From positions 5,593,205 through 5,657,204 of the forward strand of contig RPFO01000080.1 in NCBI GenBank assembly GCA_009746045.1: a stretch of DNA of 64,000 nt. The letters run 5' to 3'. The translations under genes and the position numbers were made by a program. Source of the DNA: Mesostigma viride. Its lineage: Eukaryota > Streptophyta > Mesostigmatophyceae > Mesostigmatales > Mesostigmataceae. Each line of letters starts with the position of its first letter. Positions within the stretch are counted from its first letter, which is position 1. This document shows positions 32,824 to 43,682 of this stretch, piece by piece. Below the pieces are notes generated by a model, which had not been told where the DNA came from, made no database searches, and saw only the letters and a list, made by a program, of their open reading frames with translations.

Positions 32824-33822
32824 TCACGGATCCGGCGTCACGCGGTAGAGGCACGCGAGCGTCCTGTGCGCAAGCTCGGCCAAGTCGACGCGCCCCGGGC
32901 GCGGGTACGCCGTGTTGATCTGCCGCGCCAACGCGCCATAGGGGTCCACCTCCTCCCATCGCCCTTGGTCCAGGTCAATGGGCCGCAGGTACGCGAGGTG
33001 CTGGGGTTGCCTCTCCACGATGCCGCACAGCTCGGCGGTCACGTGCACCTCCTCGCACTCGCGGCCCACGCGGATGGCCATGCCGAACCTCATGGGAAGG
33101 CCGCGGCCGGCGTAATCCCGCGACTCGACACCAGCTAAGAAGCCAACGACTACCAGGACCCTCGGAACCATGTCGAAGTACCTCCAAGGTACGCACGTCG
33201 TCGAAAGGCAACGACATGGTTCCCACAGCTGCCCGGCGTACTCGCGGCACACCTGCACGATGCGGTCCTCAAAGTCCATACCGTCGGGTGCGATGCCGGC
33301 ACCTATGGGTCGCTGCAACACGCCGTCCACGGGGAACGGTCGCTTGCACGCCCAGTCGCCCTGACGGAGATACGCGTCCTTGAGGTGCCCCATGACGTTC
33401 CAGAGACATATGTTCCCGTCGCCCTGCGCCCCGTAACGCGTCTCTTGGCTCGCACCCAGCAGCCGCATCACCTTGTCACGCTTGTCGGCCGCCTCCTGCA
33501 TCGTGCCGAATGCAAACGCCAGAACAAACTCCAGCAACGCGAGGCCGTCCTCGCAGCGCGGACCGTGCCTGCCGTCATTGTGATTGCATTGCAGCCTGAG
33601 CAGACCGGACTCACCCGGCCGCTGCCCCCATATCATGGCGTGCACCAGCAGCATCAGGATGGCGTCCACCCAGCAGCTGTTCGCATTCCACACGGGCAGG
33701 TTCATGAGGAGCACGGGCAGCATCCTGTGGCCGTACTGCTCGATCAAGCGCAGGAACGCGAGACAGAAGGATGTGGTGGCATCCGATGGCCTCGGCCGTG
33801 GCGCGAACTCGAACGCGCGGTG
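32824..33822 (-). pseudogene. USP-like triple-domain gene, segment III (third peptidase domain and C-terminus)
   Basis: The 3' piece of a gene broken by LTR insertions; stop TGA at 32824. It encodes one domain like ubiquitin/SUMO-specific cysteine peptidases. NANSCWVDAILMLLVH holds the presumed nucleophile (residue ~996 of the reconstructed protein), PQHLAYLRP the histidine (~1221), and GRWEEVDPYG the aspartate (~1239). A cysteine-rich stretch (PCRCLSTTC) sits where USP fingers carry zinc ligands. The NSCWVDxIL block also resembles the LCWLDCIL block of USPL1. The upstream junction at 33817 continues in frame with 36651 once the element at 33823-36650 and one CGGTG copy are removed. Substrate unknown. 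Confidence 0.65.
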
Positions 33823-34353
33823 TGTCAGGATATGCCCCAATATGCCTGACAGTCTTTTAATTGAGTGTGTTAGTTTCGGGTATACCGGAACTTATATGAC
33901 TACTTTCTTCTACATTTTACTAAATATATTAGTTAGCTAAATATCTTAGTTAGCTGACATCCGTACCCTAGTGGTACTGTAACCAGTGGTACTGTAACCA
34001 GTGGTACTGTAGCCGTCTGACAAAATTTGCCTGGCTCCGCGCTACGCGCCGACCCTATGTTCACTAAGTGCTGCCCTGGAGGCGCAATGTCCTTGTACTT
34101 GCATACTAGTGATCTGACGCATCATTTTAGTGTTGATGTAAGCCACCCACTTGTGTGTGGCGGCTGGATGCACTTTAACTTATACCGTAGATTATTTCCA
34201 GATCGACGGATACTGCGACAGTGTGTTTTTCCACTTAATGTTGCCCCTGCAATTGTCATGGCTACCCGTTTGTACGCCGACTCAAAGTCAATATATAAAA
34301 TCAGTAAAGCATTATTCGATCTTTAAGCCTGCCACCTGTCTTACATTTTGACA
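33823..34353 (+). repeat. 5' LTR of the gag-only element
   Basis: 531 bp, identical in appearance to 36120-36650. Contains three copies of AGTGGTACTGTA near 33970-34015 and a TATATAAAAT motif near 34291. Confidence 0.93.
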
Positions 34354-34367
34354 TGGTATCGGAGGGG
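34354..34367 (+). promoter_or_regulatory. Primer-binding site of the gag-only element
   Basis: TGGTATCGGAG directly after the LTR, as expected for complementarity to the 3' end of initiator tRNA-Met, common in copia-type elements. Confidence 0.8.
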
Positions 34368-34666
34368 TGGCCTACTAAATTGCTGAAACTGGTCCGATTT
34401 ATCGGGCAAATTGACTCCCTGAATCCGACGTCGGCACTTTATGCCAGTCGTGCATATCCTAGACGGGCTTCCCTGTATCGAAATTCAAGAACTCCAGTAT
34501 TTAGACGATCGTCTCTACCTCGTATTTGCTGTTCTCAACCATCGTCGCATATTAGTCTTAATCTTTACCATTACGGATTGAGCGTCTCCGGCTTTCTCGG
34601 CTGTCTCCAGATTTTCACCTTGCCGAGACTCGGTTGTGACCAGATTTTAACCTTGCCGAGACAATC

Positions 34667-35742
34667 ATGTCCGCAGCCGCGACAGCAGCAGCTACGAAAG
34701 CGACGAAAGATCTCAACATTCTACAGGCCTGCAAAAATATTACACAGTTCGACGGCCTCGACCCAGTAAAGTGGGATAACACGAAGATTCCTTTTCTGGC
34801 CGTAGTGACAGCATTCGGGATGCTGTCTGTCCTGCTTGGCACCGAGGTCAATGAGGAACGCGACCTGATTCTTTTTGCGGCCCTTTGTCAGTGCCTCGTT
34901 GGACCGGCACTCAAAGTGGCAAACAGTGTTACTCAGAAAACTGGCAGCGTGGCATATCATCGCATCTGTGAAGAATATGAGCATCTCAAACTGCAGATGA
35001 GCAACCGGCGAGCACTACGCCGCAAGCTAAATCGAATGAAGCTGGAACCCGGCGTCACAATGCGGCAATATATAACCGACGGGGAATTAACTTATAACGA
35101 CCTGATTGCCACCGGCGCCAAAATGGCACCCGAGGATCTGGCCGAGAATCTGCTCGCCGGCGTGACCGAGGAGTTGCTACCGTCCCTTGCACAATTGAAC
35201 CTTGGGACGGTATCACCCTACAGGAAACTAAGGCGGCCCTTCTTAAGGCCTGGGACCTTGTGCACGGTAACAAAGATTCCGCGGAGGCCACCGGGGTGTA
35301 TCATACCTCCCACTCTGGACGCGGTGGCCGTGGCACCGGCCGTGGCAGGGGCGTGGCGGTCACAATGGCGGGATCCAGCGGCCCAGCTGCACCCACTGCG
35401 GTCGCACCTCTCATCAGGAGCCCACCTGCTGGTGGAAGTATCCTCACCTACGGAACACTCGCGGCAACACCGGCGGGCCCGCCGCCCACCACACCACCGA
35501 CACCCCGGCGCCCTCCCACGAGGCCCCCGACCTCCCCCCCGGTTTCTGCTTCTAAACGCCTTATCCAGCTCCCCCCGGGACAGGGAACAAGGGGTAGCAG
35601 CCAGCTGGGCCCAGCTAGCACCAGACGTGGGCCCTGGAGCTTTTCAACCTGCACTGCAGCAGGCGACAGCAGCCAGCCCCCCAACCCGTCCTCTGGCCCT
35701 CCTGCATTGCTAGCGGCTAGTCGCCCACCCTGCCAGACGTGA
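34667..35742 (+). pseudogene. Copia-type Gag of the non-autonomous element
   Basis: Starts at ATG 34667. It has the copia Gag core: FDGLDPVKWDNTKIPFLAVV, YHRICEEYEHLKLQ, LEPGVTMRQYI, DLAENLLAGV. One-base shifts near 35240 and 35360 move the frame before a glycine/arginine-rich linker and a CX2CX4HX4C knuckle (35388-35429: C-TH-C-GRTS-H-QEPT-C). Beyond this only proline-rich sequence to about 35740. No Pol domain follows, so the element is non-autonomous. Confidence 0.8.
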
Positions 35743-36119
35743 CAGGTGCAGGTCTTCATGCCAGCAGCCAGCAGTGACCAGTACTGCAGTACCAGCATCA
35801 ACCAGTCAACCTGTGTTCTTTTCTCCTGTGGCGCACTCCCAGGGACACCTGGGGCCACCGGATGTCTTTCCAGGGTCCCAGCATTTTTCCCAGCAACAGC
35901 CGCCACAACCAAGGTTTTCTAGGGTCGCCGGCATTCTCCAAGCGACCGCCACTGTGGCGCACTCCCAGGGACACCTGGGGGCTACAGTCATCAAGTCTCC
36001 TCTCAGCTCCAACCAGATAGCCGTGTAAGGGGGTGCCATGGGAGTGTACCCGGCTATACCCTCACTAGCTATAGGTTTCTCTGAGCAAGGGGGAACAGGC
36101 ACATTGTATGCAAGGGGGG

Positions 36120-36650
36120 TGTCAGGATATGCCCCAATATGCCTGACAGTCTTTTAATTGAGTGTGTTAGTTTCGGGTATACCGGAACTTATATGACTAC
36201 TTTCTTCTACATTTTACTAAATATATTAGTTAGCTAAATATCTTAGTTAGCTGACATCCGTACCCTAGTGGTACTGTAACCAGTGGTACTGTAACCAGTG
36301 GTACTGTAGCCGTCTGACAAAATTTGCCTGGCTCCGCGCTACGCGCCGACCCTATGTTCACTAAGTGCTGCCCTGGAGGCGCAATGTCCTTGTACTTGCA
36401 TACTAGTGATCTGACGCATCATTTTAGTGTTGATGTAAGCCACCCACTTGTGTGTGGCGGCTGGATGCACTTTAACTTATACCGTAGATTATTTCCAGAT
36501 CGACGGATACTGCGACAGTGTGTTTTTCCACTTAATGTTGCCCCTGCAATTGTCATGGCTACCCGTTTGTACGCCGACTCAAAGTCAATATATAAAATCA
36601 GTAAAGCATTATTCGATCTTTAAGCCTGCCACCTGTCTTACATTTTGACA
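36120..36650 (+). repeat. 3' LTR of the gag-only element
   Basis: 531 bp copy of the 5' LTR, preceded by a G-run that can serve as polypurine tract (about 36113-36119) and followed by the CGGTG duplication. Confidence 0.93.
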
Positions 36651-38649
36651 CGGTGCTGCGGCAGCAACTCCTCCTCCTGCGCGACGGCGGACCGCGCCTC
36701 GCCCGATGGTCCCGCCTCGCGCTCGACTGTCTCGTAGGACAGGTCCATGGGCGACGCTTCTTCCCCCCGCATCATGGCATCATCCCGCTCGTCCGGGTCG
36801 ACCACGCATACGCGCGTTCCGACCGGCTGTGACGTTTGCTCGACAGCCGGCCGCGCGGGCGTCCTGGCCGACGAAGCGACGCGCGCCGGTATCGGCAGCG
36901 GCATCGGTAGCGGCAGCGGCAGGACGTCGCTGACACAGTAGCAGCTGGCGATGGCGATCGTCGCCACCTCACCCAAGTCCGGGTCCTGGCACCGCCGAAC
37001 CTTGGCACGCTTGCGATGCGCGTCGACCTCCTCCCAGACCGAGGACGGGCGCGTGCGTCGCAGGACCACGAAGTGGTCTCCGCCATAGTGCAGCAGCATG
37101 CAGCTGAGCCACGCGGTCACACGCGCCTCCCGGCGCTCGTCCCCGATGAGCACGTCCATGACCAACGTCTCGGGAATCCTTGGCGCGGCGGTCTGGACCA
37201 TCCCCGACTCCCCGTACACGATAAACCGCGGCTCGCGCTTGAAAACCTGCTCCTCCTTGTCGCATTCATCTCGCTCGCAATTCCTGCACCGCTCGAAACA
37301 GAAGGCCTCCCTGCACTTGGCCATCATGCGCGTCTTGACGTCCCACTCCTCGGGGCAGTCGGTCAGCAGGATGGGCAGGGGCACCTTGCCGAGATCCTGC
37401 CGGAACTCGCGCACGCACGCGCGCCCGCCATGGAATAGGTCGCAGTCGTCAAAGTGCTGCAGCACCGTGGTCAGGTTGTCAATCGCCTCGGCAAAAGCGC
37501 CGCGCTTTCGTCCATACCTTTCGTCGAGCAGCCTGCGCACCCACTCGCGGAAGCGGTCCATATCGCGCTGGTTGCCCTCCGCGGTCGCGATGTAGTAGCG
37601 CAGCAGCGCAAGCCCGATCTTGCAGTGCTCGCCGTGCCCCTCGCGTGGGTTGCAGCGAAGCGCCTGCAGTCCTGACCGCCCGGCCCGCTGCGTGAGGATC
37701 AGCATAATGAGACCGAGTCCCAGCACGCTGTCCACAGGGCAACTGTTGTCCTCCCCATTTGGAGTCTGCTCGTTGGCGACCAGCATGAGCGTCTCGTACT
37801 TCAACATGAGCTCCTCGAACGTGAAACACGCGCGGCACGAACACTTGGAACTACCGCTGTGGCCGCCGGCCGGGAACAAAGAGCCCAGCGGCGCGGGCGC
37901 CGGCGCGGTCGGCTCGCTTCCGCGCCCGCTGGAGGGCGCCGGACGCGCCGCCTCGTCCGTCGCGCGACGAGCTGGCGCCGCCGCCTCCCCTTGCTCGCCA
38001 TCCGCAGCCCTGGCCTCCCGGCGCGAACGACGTTGCTGCTCCCGGCCGGAATGCAAGCCCCCGACCTCGCTGAACAGCCCGCGGAAAAACTCGGCGCGAG
38101 CCTCTTGCACCTCGGCGGGCAAACCGGGTTCCGCCGCGAGCGCAGCTATGTCCTCGTCCTCGGCGGGAGGGGGCTCGGGGTGCTCGACGCGAGGCTCGGC
38201 TGACCAATCGCCCGGTGGCACGTTGCGCGGATTACCAGGGGGCCGCGCCACGACGCGCGGGCTCTCCGGCAGCACGTGCTCGGCCGGCTGGGAAACCGGG
38301 CGCACGTCGTAGACGCACAAGACCAACGCGTGAGGCAGCGCGTCCACGACGGTCGCGGGCGCGGAGACGGCCTCGACCGGATCCACCACCTGCCACAGGC
38401 CGGCCGCGGCATCGACGGCGCGGCAGAAAACAAAGTGCTTGTCGGCGCGCTGCTCCACAAACCCGCGCAGCCGCGCGACCACGGCGACCTCGGCGCCGCT
38501 GTCGCCATCGACCACGGACGCGTCAAAGTAAGAGGGCACGGCGTCGCCACCGCAGGCCCGTACGTCCCGTCCGCCATGGACGAGCACACACGCGGGGAAG
38601 CCGCCGCGCACGTAGCGGTCGCACACGACGGCCCGCCCGTTGCAGCCCG
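36651..38649 (-). pseudogene. USP-like triple-domain gene, segment II (end of domain 1, domain 2)
   Basis: Open throughout. It begins with the C-terminal half of domain 1: CNGRAVVC completing a CxxC...CxxC pair with segment I, then ADKHFVFCR (His ~353) and GLWQVVDP (Asp ~371). A 140-residue acidic/proline-rich linker follows. Domain 2 has GEDNSCPVDSVLGLG (Cys ~585), FERCRNCERDEC, YGGDHFVVLR (His ~807) and SVWEEVDAH (Asp ~824). Cys-to-Asp spacing is 239 residues against 243 in domain 3. A proline-rich linker leads to EEELLPQH, which continues in frame as RAFEFAP at 33817. Frame at the upstream end joins 46664 exactly. Confidence 0.68.
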
Positions 38650-39345
38650 AGTTAACGTTCCTAGCAAACGCAATGTGAAGGATATGGTTGCAATGCAGCA
38701 ATGTGTGAATATGGTTGGAAACGGAGCTTTGTTAAAATCGGATAATGTTACAGCGCTCACACACTTGAGGCTTGTACACGCGCTTGCCAAGTCAAGGCAC
38801 AACACGTGAGGCGGGCTCGCAAGAGATGCCCATTTGGCACTGGCCTATTGTTTATATACTTGTGCACTGTGCTTGCTAGTCCTGAGCAGCCTAGGAGGCC
38901 TGCTCAGTAATAACACCCCCGGTACAGTATTCACTACCTGTACAGCGCCCAGCTCCTATACAGTAGGTCTGCCATACAGGCACAGTGACCACAGAGCACA
39001 GTCCACAGTGACTATTGCATCTGCACCTAGAAGTCCAGGACTAAGCCTGCGGTACCAACAGACCACAGGTTAAGGTTCCTATTTCCTGCGTACGACGTAT
39101 TAATCCAATACCGTCGTAGGTACAGCACCTAATTCCTGTCAGCCCAGGAATTACTGTCGACCCCATATGTCGTCGGCAAATATTCACGTCCGACTTAGAA
39201 GAACAGCCGGCTCGCGCTCGCGCGCGACCGGGAAGTCGGAACGCCATAACTTTCTTGATACTTGTCGGAATGAACTCGTTCCGGTGCCGCTGGAATCGCA
39301 GAGATATGCCGAATCAGGATCACGCCAATGCGCTTGGCGTTAACT
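38650..39345 (-). repeat. 3' LTR of copia element 1
   Basis: 696 bp with inverted ends AGTTAACG/CGTTAACT. Second copy at 45969-46663 (695 bp). Confidence 0.93.
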
Positions 39346-40092
39346 CCAATCCTTTCTTTTCTTGAGCTGTAGCAGCTCACACAAGTCTACATACAAACAC
39401 ACACAATGGGTACTGGATATCCTCCCCGACTACAAGTCACAACCCGCTGGGCATGACAGTCAGCTTGGATTCCTTATTATATGTACATAGCACCCATACT
39501 GGCTCAGGAGCACAAACAAATTACAATGAGTCCCTATCCCTTCACGGGAGGCTCGTTGTGTTACCCATGTACAAGAGGTTGGCCAACTGTGGCAGCCCAT
39601 AGGTGTTCAGCTAAGAACTTGAGAAGTATGTACAACCTTCAGGACCTTAGGCGAAACCCCACAGATCACCCACAACAGCTCATCAGAAAACATTGCTGAC
39701 CCCCAGACGGGAGTCGGCGCCGGTCTGCTGCCCCTTATCGAACCAGACACAACATCTACGCGAAGCACATGCAAAACACAAGCTCCCATACTCGTTCCAA
39801 CCGTGGAAAATCAGGGGACCTGTCGCCACCTCACCAGCATGGTGGATGGGTCAGCCAGTCCGTGAAACTCCGCCTTAAGACGGCACCAGGGAATCGAACC
39901 CCGCCCACAAACCACAGATCTGGGGAAACCTCAGACTGAGATGAAAACCCCAGATAGACATCTCTCCATCAGAGACAATGTCAGACATTCCCACACCAGA
40001 GACATGTCTCACCCCTCAAGGTGTGCTCAGGATTATGTACAATCAAGCTCCCAGCCTGATATCCAGAGACTTAAGCACCCAGCTCTCAGCTT

Positions 40093-40428
40093 TTAGACAG
40101 ATAGACCGACTTGACAGTCAGCATTCATGAGCTTCCTCAGTACATTGTACTGGGCTGGGGCCTTGTGTGGCAGCTTTGTCAATGCATCAGCAGGGTTCTC
40201 CTCGCCAGGGATATGCTTCAAGTCAACCAAACTGGCCAACTCCTTCAGCAACAAATAATCCAGGTCCCGGCTCTGGCCAGCTGCTTGTGAACAAACTGGA
40301 CCATACCCATGCTGTCTGTTAGCAACAACGTCTCCATCTGCAAGGTCCAAGGGGTAACTGAAGCCAGCTCCAGCATTAACTCCTTTATGTACAGGCTGGA
40401 CTGGATCCCCTCGCATATGGCCCTGCAT
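40093..40428 (-). pseudogene. Copia 1 RNase H C-terminal tail (frame-shifted)
   Basis: Contains LDLKHIPGEENPADALTK-type sequence (HIPGEENPADALTKLP), the usual end of copia RNase H, ending at 40093. It continues the Pol ORF after a one-base shift near 40260. Confidence 0.85.
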
Positions 40429-43400
40429 TCTGCCACATCTGAACTGATACAGACCCTCTTCTGCAGTCTGCTGTACCAGCTGAACAAACTTGCCCTGCTC
40501 TGATAAAAAGCAAACAGAGCAGCAGATCTCCCCCTGACCTTGGTAACCTGGCGAGCATCCATGGAACTGTCAACAAAGATCTCCAAGGTGATAGGCTGGG
40601 TAAAGTCAATCCCAGACAAAATCAGATCAGGGGTACTCTCCACCAACCGGGCTATGACTCGAGGCTTCTCATCCTCAAGCACCTCATCAGGCATTCTGCT
40701 ATGGACCATCAAAGACGGACCACAGATGCTGGCAAACCAGGCCCACATGCCTCTCAACTCAGGTCCTGCAGCCTGGGTGATCTTCTCTGGCAAGGCCTTC
40801 ACAATGGTCTGTTTATAATCTCCTCCAGCCTGAAGCCTGATACTCCACTCCCCGTCCCTCCTGAACAGGGTAGCCTGCATTCCACAGAACACTACAGGCT
40901 TGTTGGGCTCCTGCCACAGCTCCTTGCCCAGTGAAAACTTGCCACTGATGACAGGAATAAACTTCTTCAGCCAGGTCGTGGGGGCTAGCAAATGCAGATC
41001 ATCTCCATGCAAACTAGCATACACTGGCAGACCCTCCCATTGGGCCAGCAGCAAACAGGGATCAACTGAAGACACTCTCAAGCCACACTCACTGATCAGA
41101 GCTTCCTGCAGCGTGAGTCTCCAGATGATTGGGCTCGACCTGAGTCCTTCCAGGCCCTTCAGAATAACCAGGAATTGTTGATGCAGCTCCAGCTTCCAGA
41201 TGGCAGGCACCTCAACACAGTAAGGCTCATCCTGCTTCCACACCCTCCTGGCCACTTCTGGATCAGATTTTAAAAATGCCCTCTTGAAGTCCAGCAGCAC
41301 TGATGACATAGCTGCTCCCCTGTTCAGCAACCCCACGTAGAGACATAGCAAAATTCTCCATGTGTCGTGTAGCATCCCTGGCGTGTATAGCTCCTCTCCT
41401 GGCAGACTCCCCGTGCCGTGATACTCATTCAGGACAGGCCTGACATGGGGCACTGATACCTCATCCACAACCTTCCTCTTCAGCACAAATCTCAAAGCAA
41501 GCTTCCTTGATGCTGGGGGACGTCTGTCTGTTGGTGCAGCACACTCAAACTGCAACCACTCCTCCAATGCCTTGGAGAAGGCGAGCTTCCAAGCCTCAAA
41601 CAAAGTAGGCGAGCTCATCTCTTGGACCAGCTGGTCATATGTCAAAGGAGAGTGTGCAGCAAGGCTCCTGTGAGTTATGCCAATACTGCTGGGGTGCAAC
41701 ACAGCTGGAATCACCAAACTGGCCGCTGGGGGCACCTCCCCTTCATCCCATTTTACACCCTTGACCGGCTTGGCCCTGCACCTGACTGGAAATGTTGTCC
41801 TGAAATTTTCTAGGGGAATCATCCCCCAGCCATCTCTTCTCAGAGCTGTAGCTCTGATAGAAATCCCAGGATTGCCCAGAAAATTCTGACCCAAAATCAC
41901 AGGGCCATCATAGTCCTCTAGGACAAGGAAGGTCACATCCACACCCATGACAGGGGCAGTAACCTCTCCCAACACCCTTAGATGCGTCCTACCACTGAAA
42001 TCAGACACCCAGGGGCAACTTGGTTCTCCGACCAGCAGTTCTCCTGTATGCTGAGGTCCCATGACAGAAACCTGTGCATTGGTATCTATCTCCATGGCAG
42101 CTACCTCAGGTTCATCCAACTGGACAAGCTTGGACACCTTAGGCTCCTTCTTGGCTCTTTGCAAAGCCTGTACAATATCTGATAGACGCACACCCCTAGG
42201 CCTGGTGTCGGGCCGTTCCGGAGGTGCAGCCTGTCCGCCTGCTTGCCCAACCACCGTATGTGAAGGTACCCCAGGGGCCGGGCCAGGGTCACCCTGAGGG
42301 CTCGATACAGCTGTAGCACCCTGATCAGGAAGCTCCACGTCACCCCCGCCTTGTACACCAGCGGGCACCTGGAAGAGGTCTCCTTGATTACCTCCCCGGG
42401 GACGGATCTTTGACCAGGACAGACGGTGCACTGCTTGGGAGCCATCAATGGCCACCCAGCACTTATGGCCAGCGGCTTCTACTCGGGTCACCACCCCATC
42501 ATGCCAGCTGCCACGTTTCCCTGGAAAGCTTGGTTCCTTCCACACAACAACCTGTTGTCCAACGTTAGGTTCTAGGACACTCCAGCCCTTGTCTTTCTGC
42601 CTCAGCTTGAGGAACTTGGCCTCTAGCTTCTCCTTCCATGCCTGCTCAGCATCAGCTGGCAGCATCCTGGTATGCAGCATAAGAGGATTGATGGCAATGT
42701 CACCAAAGAACATGGGAGTCCTCAGGTTCAGCCTGTCCTCCACAGAACGTAGCCATGCAGATGTCACAATGGCAGATGACGTCCTTGGAATCCTCTCCAC
42801 CAGCAGCACAGTCTTGATCTCTTGGATGGCTCTCTCCACCACCCCTTGCTGGCCGTGGCTCTCCCTGGGTGTAATCAGCAACTCTGGAAACTCTGGCAGG
42901 TTCTCACAGCACTCAAACTGAATGTCACACTGCAACAACTCCAACCCAGGGTACCTGCTCCTTGTCAACTTCAGAGCAGCAATCAATGTAGGCTTCTCCA
43001 TGTCAGGCAGGATCTCTAGGGTCTTGTACTTGGTATATCTGTCCACTGCCACCAGCAGCTTCAAACCCCTGATTCTCTGAATATCTACCTGCACATGGCC
43101 TGGCTGCAAAATAGGAGTCCTGGCATGAGACTGCTTGGGCTTTCTAGCAACTAGCCTGCACTTGCAAGCTTGAGCAACCTGTTGGCAGATGGAGTACAAC
43201 TCACTTCCTCCCAGCCGTCTAGCAACTTGCAAAGACTGAGCTGCATGGCCAAACATGGTATGCAACCTTGAGGCAATGTCATACAAGAGAGAAAACCTTT
43301 TATTGTCATTATTAGCACTCAAGGTATGTACAGATCCCTTATGTACAGGAGGCACCAGGGTCGTGCCTGTCAGACTGTCTCCAGCCCTATCCTCATCCTG

Positions 43401-43649
43401 ACCATCCTGTGCCAGTCCTGCACGGTCAGAATGCTTCTGAGATCCACCTGGGTCCACATCACCAGGTCCTACCTCAGGCTCAGCACCGCCATGGCGGGCA
43501 CGTTGGCGAGTAACCACTGCAGCTACAGCTGGCATACTCTCTGTGGTAACCAAGCTTGCCCCATCGTGTCCAATAGGCTCTTTCACTAGAGCATGGGGCT
43601 GCCCCTCACTGCTGTCACTAGCAGCTTCATTACACACCCCTGGGGGCAC
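40245..43649 (-). CDS. Copia 1 Pol: integrase, protease-like, RT, RNase H
   Basis: 1,134 codons, open upstream to the Gag stop in the same frame; the start at 43649 is only GTG, so Pol is probably made as Gag-Pol. Integrase: zinc finger RLHTMFGH and CKC (~130-164), then D189 (QVDIQRI), D242 (QCDIQF), E272 (VERAIQEIK), and an SH3-like tail (WHDGVVTRVE ~383). Protease-like: EIDTNAQVSVM (~521-530) and PVILGQNFL (~583-591). RT: LLDFKRAFLK (~786) and SLHGDDLHL (~879), with His-Gly replacing the usual Tyr-Val before DD. RNase H: FVDSSMDARQ, DVAECRAI, LTDSMGM. Only one protease-like block is found, and it lies after integrase. Confidence 0.9.
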   Translation of the reverse strand: MPPGVCNEAASDSSEGQPHALVKEPIGHDGASLVTTESMPAVAAVVTRQRARHGGAEPEVGPGDVDPGGSQKHSDRAGLAQDGQDEDRAGDSLTGTTLVPPVHKGSVHTLSANNDNKRFSLLYDIASRLHTMFGHAAQSLQVARRLGGSELYSICQQVAQACKCRLVARKPKQSHARTPILQPGHVQVDIQRIRGLKLLVAVDRYTKYKTLEILPDMEKPTLIAALKLTRSRYPGLELLQCDIQFECCENLPEFPELLITPRESHGQQGVVERAIQEIKTVLLVERIPRTSSAIVTSAWLRSVEDRLNLRTPMFFGDIAINPLMLHTRMLPADAEQAWKEKLEAKFLKLRQKDKGWSVLEPNVGQQVVVWKEPSFPGKRGSWHDGVVTRVEAAGHKCWVAIDGSQAVHRLSWSKIRPRGGNQGDLFQVPAGVQGGGDVELPDQGATAVSSPQGDPGPAPGVPSHTVVGQAGGQAAPPERPDTRPRGVRLSDIVQALQRAKKEPKVSKLVQLDEPEVAAMEIDTNAQVSVMGPQHTGELLVGEPSCPWVSDFSGRTHLRVLGEVTAPVMGVDVTFLVLEDYDGPVILGQNFLGNPGISIRATALRRDGWGMIPLENFRTTFPVRCRAKPVKGVKWDEGEVPPAASLVIPAVLHPSSIGITHRSLAAHSPLTYDQLVQEMSSPTLFEAWKLAFSKALEEWLQFECAAPTDRRPPASRKLALRFVLKRKVVDEVSVPHVRPVLNEYHGTGSLPGEELYTPGMLHDTWRILLCLYVGLLNRGAAMSSVLLDFKRAFLKSDPEVARRVWKQDEPYCVEVPAIWKLELHQQFLVILKGLEGLRSSPIIWRLTLQEALISECGLRVSSVDPCLLLAQWEGLPVYASLHGDDLHLLAPTTWLKKFIPVISGKFSLGKELWQEPNKPVVFCGMQATLFRRDGEWSIRLQAGGDYKQTIVKALPEKITQAAGPELRGMWAWFASICGPSLMVHSRMPDEVLEDEKPRVIARLVESTPDLILSGIDFTQPITLEIFVDSSMDARQVTKVRGRSAALFAFYQSRASLFSWYSRLQKRVCISSDVAECRAICEGIQSSLYIKELMLELASVTPWTLQMETLLLTDSMGMVQFVHKQLARAGTWIICC

Positions 43650-43682
43650 CCTCCAGGGTTCAGGGATGTGTGCAGGCTCAAG

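Larger units (their letters stand above)
33823..36650 (+). mobile_element. Gag-only LTR retrotransposon (2.8 kb, non-autonomous)
   Basis: LTRs 33823-34353 and 36120-36650, 531 bp each, begin TGTCAGG and end TTGACA and look identical. TSD CGGTG lies at 33818-33822 and 36651-36655. PBS TGGTATCGGAG follows the first LTR. A Gag with CCHC knuckle is encoded, with no protease, integrase or RT. It must use enzymes from other elements. It is inserted in the USP-like gene. Identical LTRs imply very recent insertion. Confidence 0.93.

Noticed and set aside
38650-39345. Interpretation of the 696-bp repeat as a stand-alone DNA transposon with AGTTAACG inverted ends
   Set aside because: The second copy bounds a copia element and the GCCCG duplication flanks the whole unit, so these are LTRs.
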